NCBI GenBank assembly: GCA_005239465.1
Contig: SPAW01000010.1
Coordinates: forward strand, 4,101-68,100
DNA: 64,000 nucleotides
Direction: 5' to 3'
Source of the DNA: Nitrospira sp.
GTDB lineage: Bacteria > Nitrospirota > Nitrospiria > Nitrospirales > Nitrospiraceae
The notes under the pieces were generated by a model. It searched no databases, was not told where the DNA came from, and saw only the letters and a program-made list of their open reading frames with translations. The position numbers were made by a program, and so were the translations under genes. Position 1 is the stretch's first letter; each line of letters opens with the position of its first letter. Positions 8,029 through 17,227 of this stretch are shown one piece after another.

Positions 8029-9462
8029 TCATCCGTTGTTCTTCTCCGTGGTAGGGCCGGGGGTTTCGCGAGCCATTTCAGGCGACCAGCCGCCGCCCAA
8101 CGCTTTATAGAGCTGGACGACGGAGACCAAGTGCAGACGGCGGGTGCCGGTCAGCGCGAGTTCTGCTTCGAACAGATTGCGCCGAGCGACGAGCACGTCG
8201 AGATAATTCGCCAGCCCGCCTTTGTACCGGAGATCCGCTAGCTTGAGCGCCGACTGCAACGCCGTGACCTGTTGCAGCTGTGCCTCGCTCTGTACCCGCG
8301 CCGTGCGGACTGCTACCAATGCGTCTTCCACCTCGCGGAATGCGATGAGAATGCTCTGCTCATACTTCGCAAGCGCCTGCTTGGCTTGCGCCTCAACCGC
8401 GTCCTGCTGAAACCCAAGCACCTGACTGTTCAGGAGCGGACCGGTGAATCCTGCTCCGGCCGCACCAAAGGAGGCGGGATCGGTAAAGAATTGCGACAAC
8501 TCTGGACTAGCCGCACCGAGCAGGCCCGTGAGCGTGATTTTGGGAAACCGATCGGCCTTGGCCGCGCCGATGCGCGCTGTGGCGGCTGCGAGCTGTTGCT
8601 CAGTTTGCAGCAGGTCGGGCCGTCGCTGCAAGAGTTCCGAGGGCAACCCGGCCGGGACAGCCGGAGGCGTGACCTGTTCATGCAAAGACCTGCCGCGCAT
8701 AACGGCAAAGGGCTTGCGGCCGAGCAGCACGCTCAACTGGTTCTCTGCCTGAACCATCTGCCGCTCGAGCTCAGCCGTACGGGCCGCAGCATTGGCCCGC
8801 TCCGCCTCGAACTGATCCATATCCAGGCGTGAACTAAGTCCCTGCTTTAAGCGAGCCCGCGAGATGCGGACCGAGTCCTCCCAGGATTGCAGCGTCCGCT
8901 TCGCAATATCGAGCTGCGCGTCAAACTGGAGGAGATTGAAGTAGGCCTCACCGACCGCGCTCACCAGCTGAATCGTCACCGCGCGGCGATTCTCTTCCTT
9001 CGACAACAGATCGGCGCGCGCCGCCTCGTTGGATCGGCGAATGCGTCCCCAAATATCAAGTTCCCATGACAGGTTCCCTTGAAGGTAATAGTTAAAGGGG
9101 TTGGCAAAGCCCGGAACGAGGAAGACGGTCTTGCGCGCGAACGCCGGGGCATTGCCCGACGCAGTGATGCCGGGAAGATAATCAGATCGGGCGATGAAGG
9201 CGCGGGCCTGAAATTCTTCGACCACCGCGACCGCGTGCTGGAGATCCTTGTTCTCTGTCAGCGCAATCTTGATCAACGACTGCAACTGTTCATCGCGCAA
9301 CAGATCCCACCAGGGCAAGTTCGCGATCGACGGGGCGTCAGGTGGTCCCTCTGCCATCCTGAAGGCTTTGGGCTCTTCCGTCTTGGGTCGTTCGTAGTCC
9401 GGTCCCAGGGCGCAACCGGTGACGACCAAGAGCGACAGCAGAGACACACGTACGCGCCACAT
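8029..9462 (-). CDS. Outer-membrane efflux channel, TolC/NodT family lipoprotein
   Basis: 477 residues. A lipoprotein signal ends in VVTGC near residue 17, followed by ALGPDYERP, the usual start of the OprM/NodT group. Long amphipathic helices and paired repeats follow, as expected for the TolC trimer barrel and periplasmic tunnel. It is the last gene of a three-gene RND efflux operon (adaptor 12669, pump 9465, channel 8029) with gaps of 2 and 12 bp. It should carry drugs or toxic organics across the outer membrane. Confidence 0.93.
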   Translation of the reverse strand: MWRVRVSLLSLLVVTGCALGPDYERPKTEEPKAFRMAEGPPDAPSIANLPWWDLLRDEQLQSLIKIALTENKDLQHAVAVVEEFQARAFIARSDYLPGITASGNAPAFARKTVFLVPGFANPFNYYLQGNLSWELDIWGRIRRSNEAARADLLSKEENRRAVTIQLVSAVGEAYFNLLQFDAQLDIAKRTLQSWEDSVRISRARLKQGLSSRLDMDQFEAERANAAARTAELERQMVQAENQLSVLLGRKPFAVMRGRSLHEQVTPPAVPAGLPSELLQRRPDLLQTEQQLAAATARIGAAKADRFPKITLTGLLGAASPELSQFFTDPASFGAAGAGFTGPLLNSQVLGFQQDAVEAQAKQALAKYEQSILIAFREVEDALVAVRTARVQSEAQLQQVTALQSALKLADLRYKGGLANYLDVLVARRNLFEAELALTGTRRLHLVSVVQLYKALGGGWSPEMARETPGPTTEKNNG

Positions 9463-9464
9463 GT

Positions 9465-12400
9465 TCAGACCTCCTCCCCCGCCCCGACTGGCTCGGGTTC
9501 CTCGAACGACTCGACCGCCTCGTCTTGCCTGGTCGGCGGGGCCGGCCGGCCTGGAATCAATTTCCTTACCACCGTGTAAAAGAGCGGGACGAAGAAGATC
9601 GCGAGGAACGTGGCCGCCAGCATTCCCCCGAAGACGCCAGTGCCGATGGATTGTCGGCTGGCCGCCCCTGCGCCCGAGGCGACGACAAGCGGGATGACGC
9701 CGCCGATAAACGCCATTGAGGTCATCACGATGGGCCGGAACCGGAGCCGGGCCGCCTCCACAGCAGCGCGCATGAGCGGCTGCCCGCTCAGATAGCGGTG
9801 ATTGGCGAACTCGACGATCAGGATCGCGTTCTTCGCGGCGAGGCCGATCAGCGTCACCAGACCGATCTGGACATAGATGTCGTTGGTCATTCCCCGGACC
9901 CAGACCGCGCTGAGTGCCCCGAATACCCCGAACGGCACGGCGAGAATCACTGCGAACGGCACGGCCCAGCTCTCGAACTGGGCAGCCAGGACCAGGGAGA
10001 CCATGAGCAGGCCGAATCCGAACGCCAGGATCGACTGGCTGCCGGCCTTGGCTTCCTGATAGGAGATCCCGCTCCAGTCCAGTGCATAGCCCTGCGGGAC
10101 CAAGATTTCTCGGGCTACGCGCTCGAGAGCCGCCAAAGCCTGCCCCGAACTGTGGCCCGGGGCGGCGGCGCCCAGGGCGAGGACTGTGTTGTACCCGTTG
10201 AAGTGTGTGACCGGATCCGGCCCGCTCCGATACTCCATGGTGACCACGGTGTCGAGCGGAACCATATTGACGCCATGCGGCCCCTGCGCGCGGACGTAGA
10301 TCTTGTTGATGCCCTCTGGATTGGAGCGGTACTTCGCCTCGGCTTCGGTCAGCACGCGGTAGACGCGGCCGAACTTGATGAAATCGTTCACATAGAAATT
10401 GCCCCAGAAGGCCTGCAACGTGTCGAAGACCTCTGAGATCGGCACCCCGAGCGCCTTGGCCCGTTCCCGATTGATCTCGGCATAGAGCCGTGGCGAGCTG
10501 ACGCGGAAGCTCGTGCCGATTGCGCCGATTGCCGGGTCCTGCTGGGCTTTGGCGATGAACTCCTGCGCGACCGCCGCAAACTTCTGGAAATCGCCGCCGC
10601 TGGGATCCTGGATCTGGACGGAGAAGCCGCCCGTGGCGCCCAGCCCTCGGATCGAGGGCGCGTTGAAGGCCAGGGTCAACGCCTCCGGGATCTTTGCGAA
10701 CTCGCCGAACGCCGCGCCGATGAGCGACTTGACGTGGCCATCCGGCCCCGGGCGCGTGTCCCAGTGGTTCAATGGGGTGAAGATCGTCGCCGCGTTGCCG
10801 CCCCGAGTTCCGAACACGAAGTTCTGGCCGATTAGCGCGTCGGTGCTGTGGATCGCGGGAATCCCGAGATAGAAGCGCTCGATCTTGCCGACCACCTCCC
10901 TGGTGCGCGCTTTGGAGGCTCCTTCCGGCAACTGGACGATCGTAATAAAATAGCCTTGATCCTCCTCAGGCAAAAACCCTTGCGGCAGCGTTCGGATCAG
11001 CCCGAGGGAGACGACGATAAGCACCCCGAACACCGAGAGGGCTAGTCCCACCCGGCCGAACACCCGCCCGACTCCCCCGAGGTACCGGTCCCGCGTCCAG
11101 TCGAAGAGGCGATTGAACGCGGCGAAGAACCGGTTCGGGGAGTCCTGTTGCCCAGGCTCGAACAGCACCGCGGCGAGCGCCGGACTAAGTGTCAGCGCAA
11201 CCAGGCCGGAGATGACGACTGCGATCGCGATCGTAATCGCGAACTGCTGGTAGAGTTGGCCTGTGATACCCCCGAGGAAGCCGACCGGCACGAAAACCGC
11301 GCAGAGGACCAGCACGATCGCGATGACCGGCGCCGTCACTTCGGCCATGGCCCGTTTCGCCGCTTCCCTGGAGGAGCAGCACTCCTCGCGCATGTGCCGC
11401 GCGACATTTTCCACGACCACGATTGCATCATCCACGACGATGCCGATCGAGAGCACGAGGCCGAACAGCGTCAACGTATTGATCGAAAATCCCAGCGCCG
11501 CCATGCCGGCGAACGCGCCGATCAGGGAGACCGGGACCGCGACGGCCGGAATGATCGTGGCGCGCCAGGATTGCAGGAAGAGGTACACGACTAGGATGAC
11601 CAAGACCAGCGCCTCGAACAGCGTCTTGACGACCTCCGTGATCGAGACGTCGATGAACTTCGTCGTGTCGTACGGGACGTCGTAATGCACCCCGGCCGGG
11701 AAGATCTTGCTCAGCTCGGCCATCTCGGCGCGGATCCGCCGGCCCGTGTCCAGCGCGTTGGCGCCGGGCGCCAGGAACGTGATCAAGAAAGTGGTCGGCC
11801 GCCCCTTGAACCGGCCTTCGAGGTCGTACGATTGTGCGCCCAGCTCGACCCGCGCGATGTCCTTCAAGCGGACCATCGAGCCGTCGGGCAAGGCGCGCAC
11901 GATCAACTGTTCGAACTCCGGCACCTCGGTTAGCCGCCCGCGGGTAATGACCGGGATCGTCAGCTCCGTGCCCGGAGGGGCGGGAGCCCTTCCCACCATG
12001 CCGGCTGGGAAGTCCCGGTTCTGCTCCCGGATCGTGCTGACGACGTCGGATGGCGTGAGATTGAGCTGCGCCATGCGGACCGGATCCATGATGATCCGCA
12101 TGCTGTAGTCCTGATTGCCGAAGACGAAGGCGTCGCCTACACCCTGTAGGCGCTTGACGTTGTCCAGCACGCGCAGGATCGCGAAATTGGACAGGAAGAG
12201 CTGGTCGTACCGCGGGTCTTGCGATTCGATCGTGATTACCAGGAGCAGGTCGGGCGATGTTTTCTTGATCGAGATGCCCCGCCGGATCACCTCCGGCGGA
12301 AGTTGTGGCTCGGCGAGCTTCTCGCGGTTCTGGGTCTGGACGGTCGCGATGTCCACGTCCGTGCCGATCTCGAACGACAGTTTGATCGTCACGTGTCCAT

Positions 12401-12656
12401 CATTCGTGCTCGTGGAGTCGTAGTACAGCAGGTTGTCGATGCCCGGAAGCTGCAGCTCGATCGGCCGCGCGACGGCCTCCGCTGCCACCTCCGCGCTCGC
12501 GCCGGGATAGTCGGCGTCGATCTGTACCGTAGGCGGTGCGATGTCCGGGAACTGGGCGATGGGCAGCGTGAGCATCGCGACCAGCCCGACGACCACGATA
12601 ATGATGGAAAGGACCGCCGAGAAGATCGGCCGTTCGATAAAGAAATTCACGTTCAC
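9465..12656 (-). CDS. RND multidrug efflux pump permease (AcrB/MexB type, HAE-1)
   Basis: 1063 residues, typical of the HAE-1 family. It starts MNVNFFIERPIFSAVLSII, with TM1 at about 10-30, then a large periplasmic loop. The TM4 segment contains GIVVDDAIVVVENV near residue 404, holding the proton-relay Asp pair. The second half repeats the plan and ends in a short acidic cytosolic tail. It is a proton-driven exporter of hydrophobic compounds that works with the adaptor at 12669-13871 and the channel at 8029-9462. Confidence 0.96.
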   Translation of the reverse strand: MNVNFFIERPIFSAVLSIIIVVVGLVAMLTLPIAQFPDIAPPTVQIDADYPGASAEVAAEAVARPIELQLPGIDNLLYYDSTSTNDGHVTIKLSFEIGTDVDIATVQTQNREKLAEPQLPPEVIRRGISIKKTSPDLLLVITIESQDPRYDQLFLSNFAILRVLDNVKRLQGVGDAFVFGNQDYSMRIIMDPVRMAQLNLTPSDVVSTIREQNRDFPAGMVGRAPAPPGTELTIPVITRGRLTEVPEFEQLIVRALPDGSMVRLKDIARVELGAQSYDLEGRFKGRPTTFLITFLAPGANALDTGRRIRAEMAELSKIFPAGVHYDVPYDTTKFIDVSITEVVKTLFEALVLVILVVYLFLQSWRATIIPAVAVPVSLIGAFAGMAALGFSINTLTLFGLVLSIGIVVDDAIVVVENVARHMREECCSSREAAKRAMAEVTAPVIAIVLVLCAVFVPVGFLGGITGQLYQQFAITIAIAVVISGLVALTLSPALAAVLFEPGQQDSPNRFFAAFNRLFDWTRDRYLGGVGRVFGRVGLALSVFGVLIVVSLGLIRTLPQGFLPEEDQGYFITIVQLPEGASKARTREVVGKIERFYLGIPAIHSTDALIGQNFVFGTRGGNAATIFTPLNHWDTRPGPDGHVKSLIGAAFGEFAKIPEALTLAFNAPSIRGLGATGGFSVQIQDPSGGDFQKFAAVAQEFIAKAQQDPAIGAIGTSFRVSSPRLYAEINRERAKALGVPISEVFDTLQAFWGNFYVNDFIKFGRVYRVLTEAEAKYRSNPEGINKIYVRAQGPHGVNMVPLDTVVTMEYRSGPDPVTHFNGYNTVLALGAAAPGHSSGQALAALERVAREILVPQGYALDWSGISYQEAKAGSQSILAFGFGLLMVSLVLAAQFESWAVPFAVILAVPFGVFGALSAVWVRGMTNDIYVQIGLVTLIGLAAKNAILIVEFANHRYLSGQPLMRAAVEAARLRFRPIVMTSMAFIGGVIPLVVASGAGAASRQSIGTGVFGGMLAATFLAIFFVPLFYTVVRKLIPGRPAPPTRQDEAVESFEEPEPVGAGEEV

Positions 12657-12668
12657 GTCGCCGTCTCC

Positions 12669-13871
12669 TTAGCCACCCTCGCTCTCACGGGAGGGCTGCC
12701 CGGGCGGCTGGCCCAACCCAGGTGCCGCAACGCTGTCGGCGCTCACTGGCACCGGCCGGACGGGGGTTCCAGGAATGACCCGCTGAATCCCGTCCGCGAT
12801 GATCTGCTCACCGGGCTGTAGTCCCTCCTCGATCACCCACTGGCTACCTTCCCAGTTCGTGGCCTTGACCTCGCGGGGCTGCGCAATGTTCCCCTCGCCG
12901 ACGACGAACACAACCGATCCGGTCGGGCCCTGCTGGACGGCGCGCTGGGGGACCAGGATGGCGTCGGTCTTGGTGGTGCCCAGGAACCGGACCGTGACGA
13001 ACTGCCCCGGCAGCAGGGCCCGGTCGGGATTCGGGAAGATAATCCTCGCTGGCCGGGAACCGGTCTCGATCCTGAGCGCCGGGTCCACCAAGTCGAAGCT
13101 GCCCTCATGCGGATAGTCGGATCCATCCTGGAACTTGAGGACGGCTCGGAGTTGATAGATCCCCGGATGCTTGATCCTCTTCGCTTGGATGTCGCGGCGT
13201 CGCTTCAGCAAAAAACTTTCCGGTGCGTTGACGATCACATACATGGGGTCGACCTGATGGATGATCGTGAGCAGATCCGTTTGGGCGGAGATCAACCGTC
13301 CCTCATAAAACCTCGTCCGCTCGATGAGTCCGCTGATCGGCGCGATGATCAGCGTGCTATCCAGATCAAAGTTGGCCTTGATCAAGTCGCCCTTCGCCGC
13401 CTCCAGGGTCGCCTTTGCCGACAAATCTTCAGCCACCGCATCGTCGACATCCTTCTGGCTCACCGCCTGCTCGGCCAGAAGCGGCTTGAGACGAGCCAGG
13501 TTTTGTTTCGCCTGCACCAGTCGTGCTTCGGCCTGACCTGCTCTGCCCTTGGCGCTGAGGACCGCCGCCTTGAACGGAACAGGATCGATCTGATAGAGAC
13601 GGTCGCCTTTCTTCACATCCCGGCCTTCCTGGAAGAAGCGTTCCTTCAAGATGCCCGTGACTTGAGACCGGATTTCGACCGGACGTGACGATTCCGCTTG
13701 CCCGATAAATTCCGGTTCGTCCGGGACGGTCTGAGTCGTCACGGTGATGACCCCGACCTCAGGGATCGGAGGAGGCGGTGTCGATGTCGCCTCTTGCTTG
13801 CAGCCGAGCCCCAGCGAGAGGGCTGTTAGCAAACTGACGAAAAGACTGATGCGTCTGCCTATGATGCTCAT
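12669..13871 (-). CDS. RND efflux periplasmic adaptor (AcrA/MexA type)
   Basis: 400 residues. The N-terminal lipoprotein signal ends in LGLGC near residue 24. Next come the lipoyl/barrel-sandwich halves (VEIRSQVTGIL and APISGLIERTRFYEGRL), a coiled-coil hairpin between them (about 105-160), and beta-barrel and membrane-proximal domains, with a Pro/Gly/Ser-rich C-terminal tail. It links the inner-membrane pump to the outer-membrane channel. First gene of the operon; no dedicated regulator gene is adjacent. Confidence 0.94.
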   Translation of the reverse strand: MSIIGRRISLFVSLLTALSLGLGCKQEATSTPPPPIPEVGVITVTTQTVPDEPEFIGQAESSRPVEIRSQVTGILKERFFQEGRDVKKGDRLYQIDPVPFKAAVLSAKGRAGQAEARLVQAKQNLARLKPLLAEQAVSQKDVDDAVAEDLSAKATLEAAKGDLIKANFDLDSTLIIAPISGLIERTRFYEGRLISAQTDLLTIIHQVDPMYVIVNAPESFLLKRRRDIQAKRIKHPGIYQLRAVLKFQDGSDYPHEGSFDLVDPALRIETGSRPARIIFPNPDRALLPGQFVTVRFLGTTKTDAILVPQRAVQQGPTGSVVFVVGEGNIAQPREVKATNWEGSQWVIEEGLQPGEQIIADGIQRVIPGTPVRPVPVSADSVAAPGLGQPPGQPSRESEGG

Positions 13872-13947
13872 GGGCTCGTGCTCCGATCCAACGACCAGTC
13901 TACCTCGTTGCCATGCCCTTTCTCTACCCTCAGATTCGCGCCTGTCT

Positions 13948-14394
13948 TCAGAGCTGTAAGGGCTTGATGGGTGAGAGGACGGTCATAGGATTCTGTTTCC
14001 ACAGAGATTCTTCCGCATCGACGTATAGTTCAATTTCGTTGTCATCAGGGTCGTGAAGATAGAGACTCTGGCTCACGGTGTGGTCGCTCATGCCGTCGAT
14101 TGTGACGCCGGCTCGTTCAAGGTCTTTCTTCGCCGCGCGCAATTCGTCGAGGCTGTCTCCCACCTTGATCCCGATGTGATAGAGCCCGCGACGGCGACCG
14201 GATGGTGGCCCCGGCGCATCACCCACTTGAATCAACAGCAATTCATGGTGTGTGCGACCAGATGTAAGCGCTGCTGCTGCATCATTGAAGGTCCTCCCGA
14301 CCTCTTGAAATCCCAGCAGGTCTCGATAGAACGACAGCGACCGCTCGAGATCTTTTACATAGAACACGACATGGCCGAGATAGTGCGCCTTCAT
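13948..14394 (-). CDS. VOC-family (glyoxalase/dioxygenase fold) protein
   Basis: 148 residues from ATG 14394. The open frame continues a further 104 codons upstream, but that part is only the shadow of the next gene and shows no homology. Two beta-alpha-beta-beta-beta modules are visible: HVVFYVKDLERSLSFYRDLLG and LYHIGIKVGD, with a metal-type His near residue 8, the HHELLL His pair, and a Glu in NEIELYVD. Members are glyoxalases, extradiol dioxygenases or resistance proteins. It lies 4 bp after a second VOC gene. Confidence 0.85.
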   Translation of the reverse strand: MKAHYLGHVVFYVKDLERSLSFYRDLLGFQEVGRTFNDAAAALTSGRTHHELLLIQVGDAPGPPSGRRRGLYHIGIKVGDSLDELRAAKKDLERAGVTIDGMSDHTVSQSLYLHDPDDNEIELYVDAEESLWKQNPMTVLSPIKPLQL

Positions 14395-14398
14395 GTGT

Positions 14399-14809
14399 TT
14401 ACCTCCTGAACGTGATACCAGCCTTCTGGACTTCCTGGTAGGGGAGGAGCCACACCAGCGACTCGTCGCTGAGATCGCCGACCTGAATGCGATTCCCCCA
14501 GGGATCGCGAAAGTCGCAACGAAAGCCAGGCGCCAGTTTGAGTTTGTACTTGTTGATGAGCTTCTTCCGCACTTCCTTGATTTGTTTCTCGTCACGGACC
14601 ATGAGACCGAAATGCTTCGTGCGATCCGGTTGAAGTGTGTCGACTTCGAAGATTGCCATGAACTGATGTTCGCCCAGTTTGCACCAGGCAGCGCCTTCAC
14701 CGCCACGCAACATCTTCAAGCCGAACACGTCCGAGTAGAACTTTACGGCTTTCTTGGCGTCCGTGACTTCGATGACGATGTGGTTGCAGCCATAGACTTG
14801 AACCGCCAT
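14399..14809 (-). CDS. VOC-family protein
   Basis: 136 residues from ATG 14809, whose A is shared with the TGA of the DsbA-like gene (TGATG). An upstream TTG at 14812 is less likely. NHIVIEVTDAKKAVKFYSDV is a typical first VOC module, and DPWGNRIQVGDL the end of the second. It is similar in fold but not closely similar in sequence to its neighbour at 13948-14394. Together with the coupled thiol oxidoreductase this suggests a small detoxification unit. Confidence 0.83.
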   Translation of the reverse strand: MAVQVYGCNHIVIEVTDAKKAVKFYSDVFGLKMLRGGEGAAWCKLGEHQFMAIFEVDTLQPDRTKHFGLMVRDEKQIKEVRKKLINKYKLKLAPGFRCDFRDPWGNRIQVGDLSDESLVWLLPYQEVQKAGITFRR

Positions 14810-15483
14810 CAAACACCTGCCTTTCTTCCCGCATAGTCAGCCTCAGCCTTCCTCAAAGTCGACACGAATCTGTCAGGAGTTTGCGCACCAGAAATCGCGT
14901 ATGTCCCGTTCAGCACAAAGTAGGGGACGCTGCGAATGCCCATCCGGTGGCCCACCGCTTCTTCTGCCTTCACCTCAGCCACTCCTTCGTCGCTCGACAG
15001 CCAGGACTCCGTCTCTGCTCGGTCCAATCCCGCTTCGGTGGCCGCCTGGATCAGTGTCTTCACATTCCCGATGTTCTGGCCCTCCACAAAGTAAACACGA
15101 AAGAGTGTTTCCACCATCGCGTCTTGTTTGCCAAGACGGTCTGCGTGCCAGATCACCCGATGAGCGGCAAACGTGTTAGGCGTCTGCTGAATCTTGTCGA
15201 AGGCAAAGGGAATCCGCTCCTCAACGCCGGCCGCGATGACCTGCTCTTCCATTTGCCGAAAGGCATCAAGGCTACCGAACTTTGCTTCGAGATAGGCCGC
15301 CCGATCCATCCCATCGAGTGACATCGTCGGATTCAACTGAAAAGGCCGCCATGTGATGCGCGCCTCTGCGGCGCCATTCAATTGATCTAACGCGCGTTCC
15401 AGCCGACGCTTCCCGATGTAGCACCAGGGGCAGACGACATCGGAATAGATCTCAATGGAAATTCCTGCTGTTGACTGGTCCAT
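14809..15483 (-). CDS. DsbA-family thiol oxidoreductase, FrnE-like
   Basis: 224 residues from ATG 15483; the frame extends upstream into repeat sequence. Residues 18-21 are CPWC, the redox-active motif of the FrnE branch of DsbA-like proteins, followed by the helical insertion (WRPFQLNPTM; FAAHRVIWHA; GIRSVPYFVLNG with the cis-Pro). There is no signal peptide, so it is a cytosolic disulfide oxidoreductase or isomerase, linked in other bacteria to oxidative stress. It is translationally coupled to the VOC gene downstream. Confidence 0.9.
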   Translation of the reverse strand: MDQSTAGISIEIYSDVVCPWCYIGKRRLERALDQLNGAAEARITWRPFQLNPTMSLDGMDRAAYLEAKFGSLDAFRQMEEQVIAAGVEERIPFAFDKIQQTPNTFAAHRVIWHADRLGKQDAMVETLFRVYFVEGQNIGNVKTLIQAATEAGLDRAETESWLSSDEGVAEVKAEEAVGHRMGIRSVPYFVLNGTYAISGAQTPDRFVSTLRKAEADYAGRKAGV

Positions 15484-15535
15484 GTGAGCTTCCCTTCCTG
15501 ATGCTCCGCAATTTTCCAACGAAATACGCTTCACC

Positions 15536-15690
15536 GTTCGACCCTTCGACATGCTCAGGGTCCCGAGCCTGGTCGAGGGACACGCTCACGGCCCGACTCG
15601 ACTGCCTTCGGCAAGCTCAGGCCCCGAGCTTGTCGAGGGGAGCTCGCCCGTCGAGAGCCTCTGGGTCGAACGATCGCAGGCTGAGTCCTA
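15536..15690. repeat. Intergenic palindromic repeat (second copy)
   Basis: Repeat-rich stretch between the DsbA-like and pirin genes. Positions 15595-15646 (52 bp) are identical to 31496-31547. A 27-bp core of it recurs in inverted orientation at 55576-55602. Flanking units such as TTCGACCCTTCGAC and CTCAGGGTCCCGAGC also recur at 31399-31470. No coding potential is supported here. Confidence 0.8.
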
Positions 15691-15717
15691 TCGTTGGGCG
15701 AGCGACGAACGACGAGA

Positions 15718-16614
15718 TTAGGACAGGTGTCCCATCTTTCCTGCTTGATAGTCATGCACGGCTTGAATCAACTCTTCACGGGTATTCATGACAAAGGGAC
15801 CGCAGCGGGCAATCGGTTCCTCGATCGGTTCTCCACTCATGACCAAGAGCTGGCTGTCCTCCTGAGCCTCCACCGTGATTTGCGATCCATCGCGCTTGCA
15901 CACGATCAGTTCCGCTTCCCCTGCCTCGCGCAACCCATTCACAGAAGCGCGACCTTGCAGCAAGAAGATCAAGGTGTTATGCCTGCTCGGCATGTTCAGC
16001 TGAACTCGATGTCCCGCTTTCAGTTGAAGGTCATATAACTGGATCGGCGTGAATGCGTGCGCTGGCCCTTTATTTCCGAGGAATGACCCGGCGATCACGC
16101 GCAACCGACCGGCTCCGCCATCGAGATCAATGGCCGGGATGTCCGCGTTGAGAATCGTCTGATAGCCGGGCGCCGACATTTTCGACGCTTTTGGGAGATT
16201 CACCCACAGTTGAATGGCATGGAGCGTGCCGCCTTTCTTCGCAAACTCCTTTTCGTGAAATTCCTCATGAACGATGCCGGATGCGGCAGTCATCCATTGC
16301 ACATCGCCAGGGCCGATCACGCCGGCATTCCCGGCCGAGTCGCGATGCGCCACCACGCCTTGATACACGATCGTGACCGTTTCAAATCCCCTGTGCGGAT
16401 GTTCCCCCACGCCGCGAGGATGGTCCGTCGCCGAAAAATACTGTGGCCCTGCGTAGTCCAGCATGAGAAATGGACTGACTTCGCGATCAAGGTCGTTGCT
16501 CGGGAACAGATTTCGAACAGGAAATCCGTCGCCGACCATGTGGGTGGAGCCTGGTTGATAGATTCCCAAGACGTCCTTTGTCGCTGCGGTCGCGATTGTC
16601 GCATGGCGGTTCAT
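15718..16614 (-). CDS. Pirin-family protein (bicupin)
   Basis: 298 residues from ATG 16614, preceded by AAGGAG at a good distance. Two cupin domains are visible. The first carries the metal-site pattern HPHRGFETVTIVYQG (about 70-84) and VQWMTAASGIVHEEF (about 103-117). Pirins bind iron and act as redox-dependent regulators or as quercetinase-like dioxygenases. It sits 66 bp downstream of DoxX on the same strand, a pairing often seen in proteobacteria, so both may answer to the same stress signal. Confidence 0.92.
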   Translation of the reverse strand: MNRHATIATAATKDVLGIYQPGSTHMVGDGFPVRNLFPSNDLDREVSPFLMLDYAGPQYFSATDHPRGVGEHPHRGFETVTIVYQGVVAHRDSAGNAGVIGPGDVQWMTAASGIVHEEFHEKEFAKKGGTLHAIQLWVNLPKASKMSAPGYQTILNADIPAIDLDGGAGRLRVIAGSFLGNKGPAHAFTPIQLYDLQLKAGHRVQLNMPSRHNTLIFLLQGRASVNGLREAGEAELIVCKRDGSQITVEAQEDSQLLVMSGEPIEEPIARCGPFVMNTREELIQAVHDYQAGKMGHLS

Positions 16615-16680
16615 CGGTGTTCTCCTTCCATTCGTCACAAACCCCAGTTGCGAACGTTGAGCTTACAATCGATTCTCCTC

Positions 16681-17130
16681 TTATCTGTCGACCTTATCCG
16701 CAATGAGTCGATCCACTGACCATTTCCCAGCGCCCGTCATCATTAACGCGAGGCCGATGCCGATCACCAAGAGATGATACTCGTATCCCTCCCCCTGTTG
16801 CTTACCGGACCAATTCATGAAGAACCCGTGCGGCAGATGCACCATCGTGATCGCGCCCAGCATAATGACCCCGATGCTGGCTGCTGACAATCTGGTCAGA
16901 AACCCAGCCAGGAGCCCCAGGCTGCCGAAGAATTCTCCGATGATGATCAGAAACGCAACGATGGAGGGCAAATGCATCGTCTCGGTGAAGAACCCCATCG
17001 TGCCGCTGAACCCGAATCCGTTATACCAGCCCAATAGTTTCTGTGCGCCATGGGGAAACATGACCAGCCCGAGCGTGAGACGTAGAACCAGCCCGGTCCA
17101 GCTATCGTCTGTCCAAAAGAGCTGTCGCAT
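16681..17130 (-). CDS. DoxX-family membrane protein
   Basis: 149 residues with four predicted membrane helices (about 13-30, 48-72, 77-97, 118-137). [19 protein letters not shown] near residue 17 and [16 protein letters not shown] near residue 66 are hallmarks of the DoxX/DoxD family. Members are quinone- or redox-linked membrane proteins, some part of a stress-induced membrane complex. The gene lies 70 bp downstream of a strong promoter with an embedded palindrome and just upstream of pirin. Confidence 0.9.
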   Translation of the reverse strand: MRQLFWTDDSWTGLVLRLTLGLVMFPHGAQKLLGWYNGFGFSGTMGFFTETMHLPSIVAFLIIIGEFFGSLGLLAGFLTRLSAASIGVIMLGAITMVHLPHGFFMNWSGKQQGEGYEYHLLVIGIGLALMMTGAGKWSVDRLIADKVDR

Positions 17131-17199
17131 CGTTCACCCCCTGGTTGTCTCTTCCACGTTCTCCGAATCTCATACCTCGATGAACGCTCAGACAGTAGT

Positions 17200-17227
17200 A
17201 TAATAGTTCTAGTTAGAACTAAGTCAA
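17200..17227 (-). promoter_or_regulatory. Promoter of doxX-pirin unit with perfect palindromic operator
   Basis: Minus-strand -35 TTGACT (17222-17227) and -10 TATTAT (17200-17205) are 16 bp apart. The spacer is filled by AGTTCTAACTAGAACT (17205-17220), a perfect 7+2+7 inverted repeat that overlaps the last -10 base. A repressor bound there would block RNA polymerase. The DoxX start codon is 70 bp downstream. HxlR- or MarR-like redox or electrophile sensors are plausible binders; no such gene is in this window. Confidence 0.65.

Noticed and set aside
9798-10436. Long plus-strand open frame (212 codons) opposite the RND pump
   Set aside because: It is rich in Asp, Arg and Gln, shows no homology and lies antisense to a certain gene; high GC content explains it. 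The same holds for 13107-13688 and 1077-1892.
14395-14706. 104-codon N-terminal extension of the VOC gene ending at 13948
   Set aside because: It overlaps the next VOC gene in another frame, has low complexity, and the family start fits ATG 14394.
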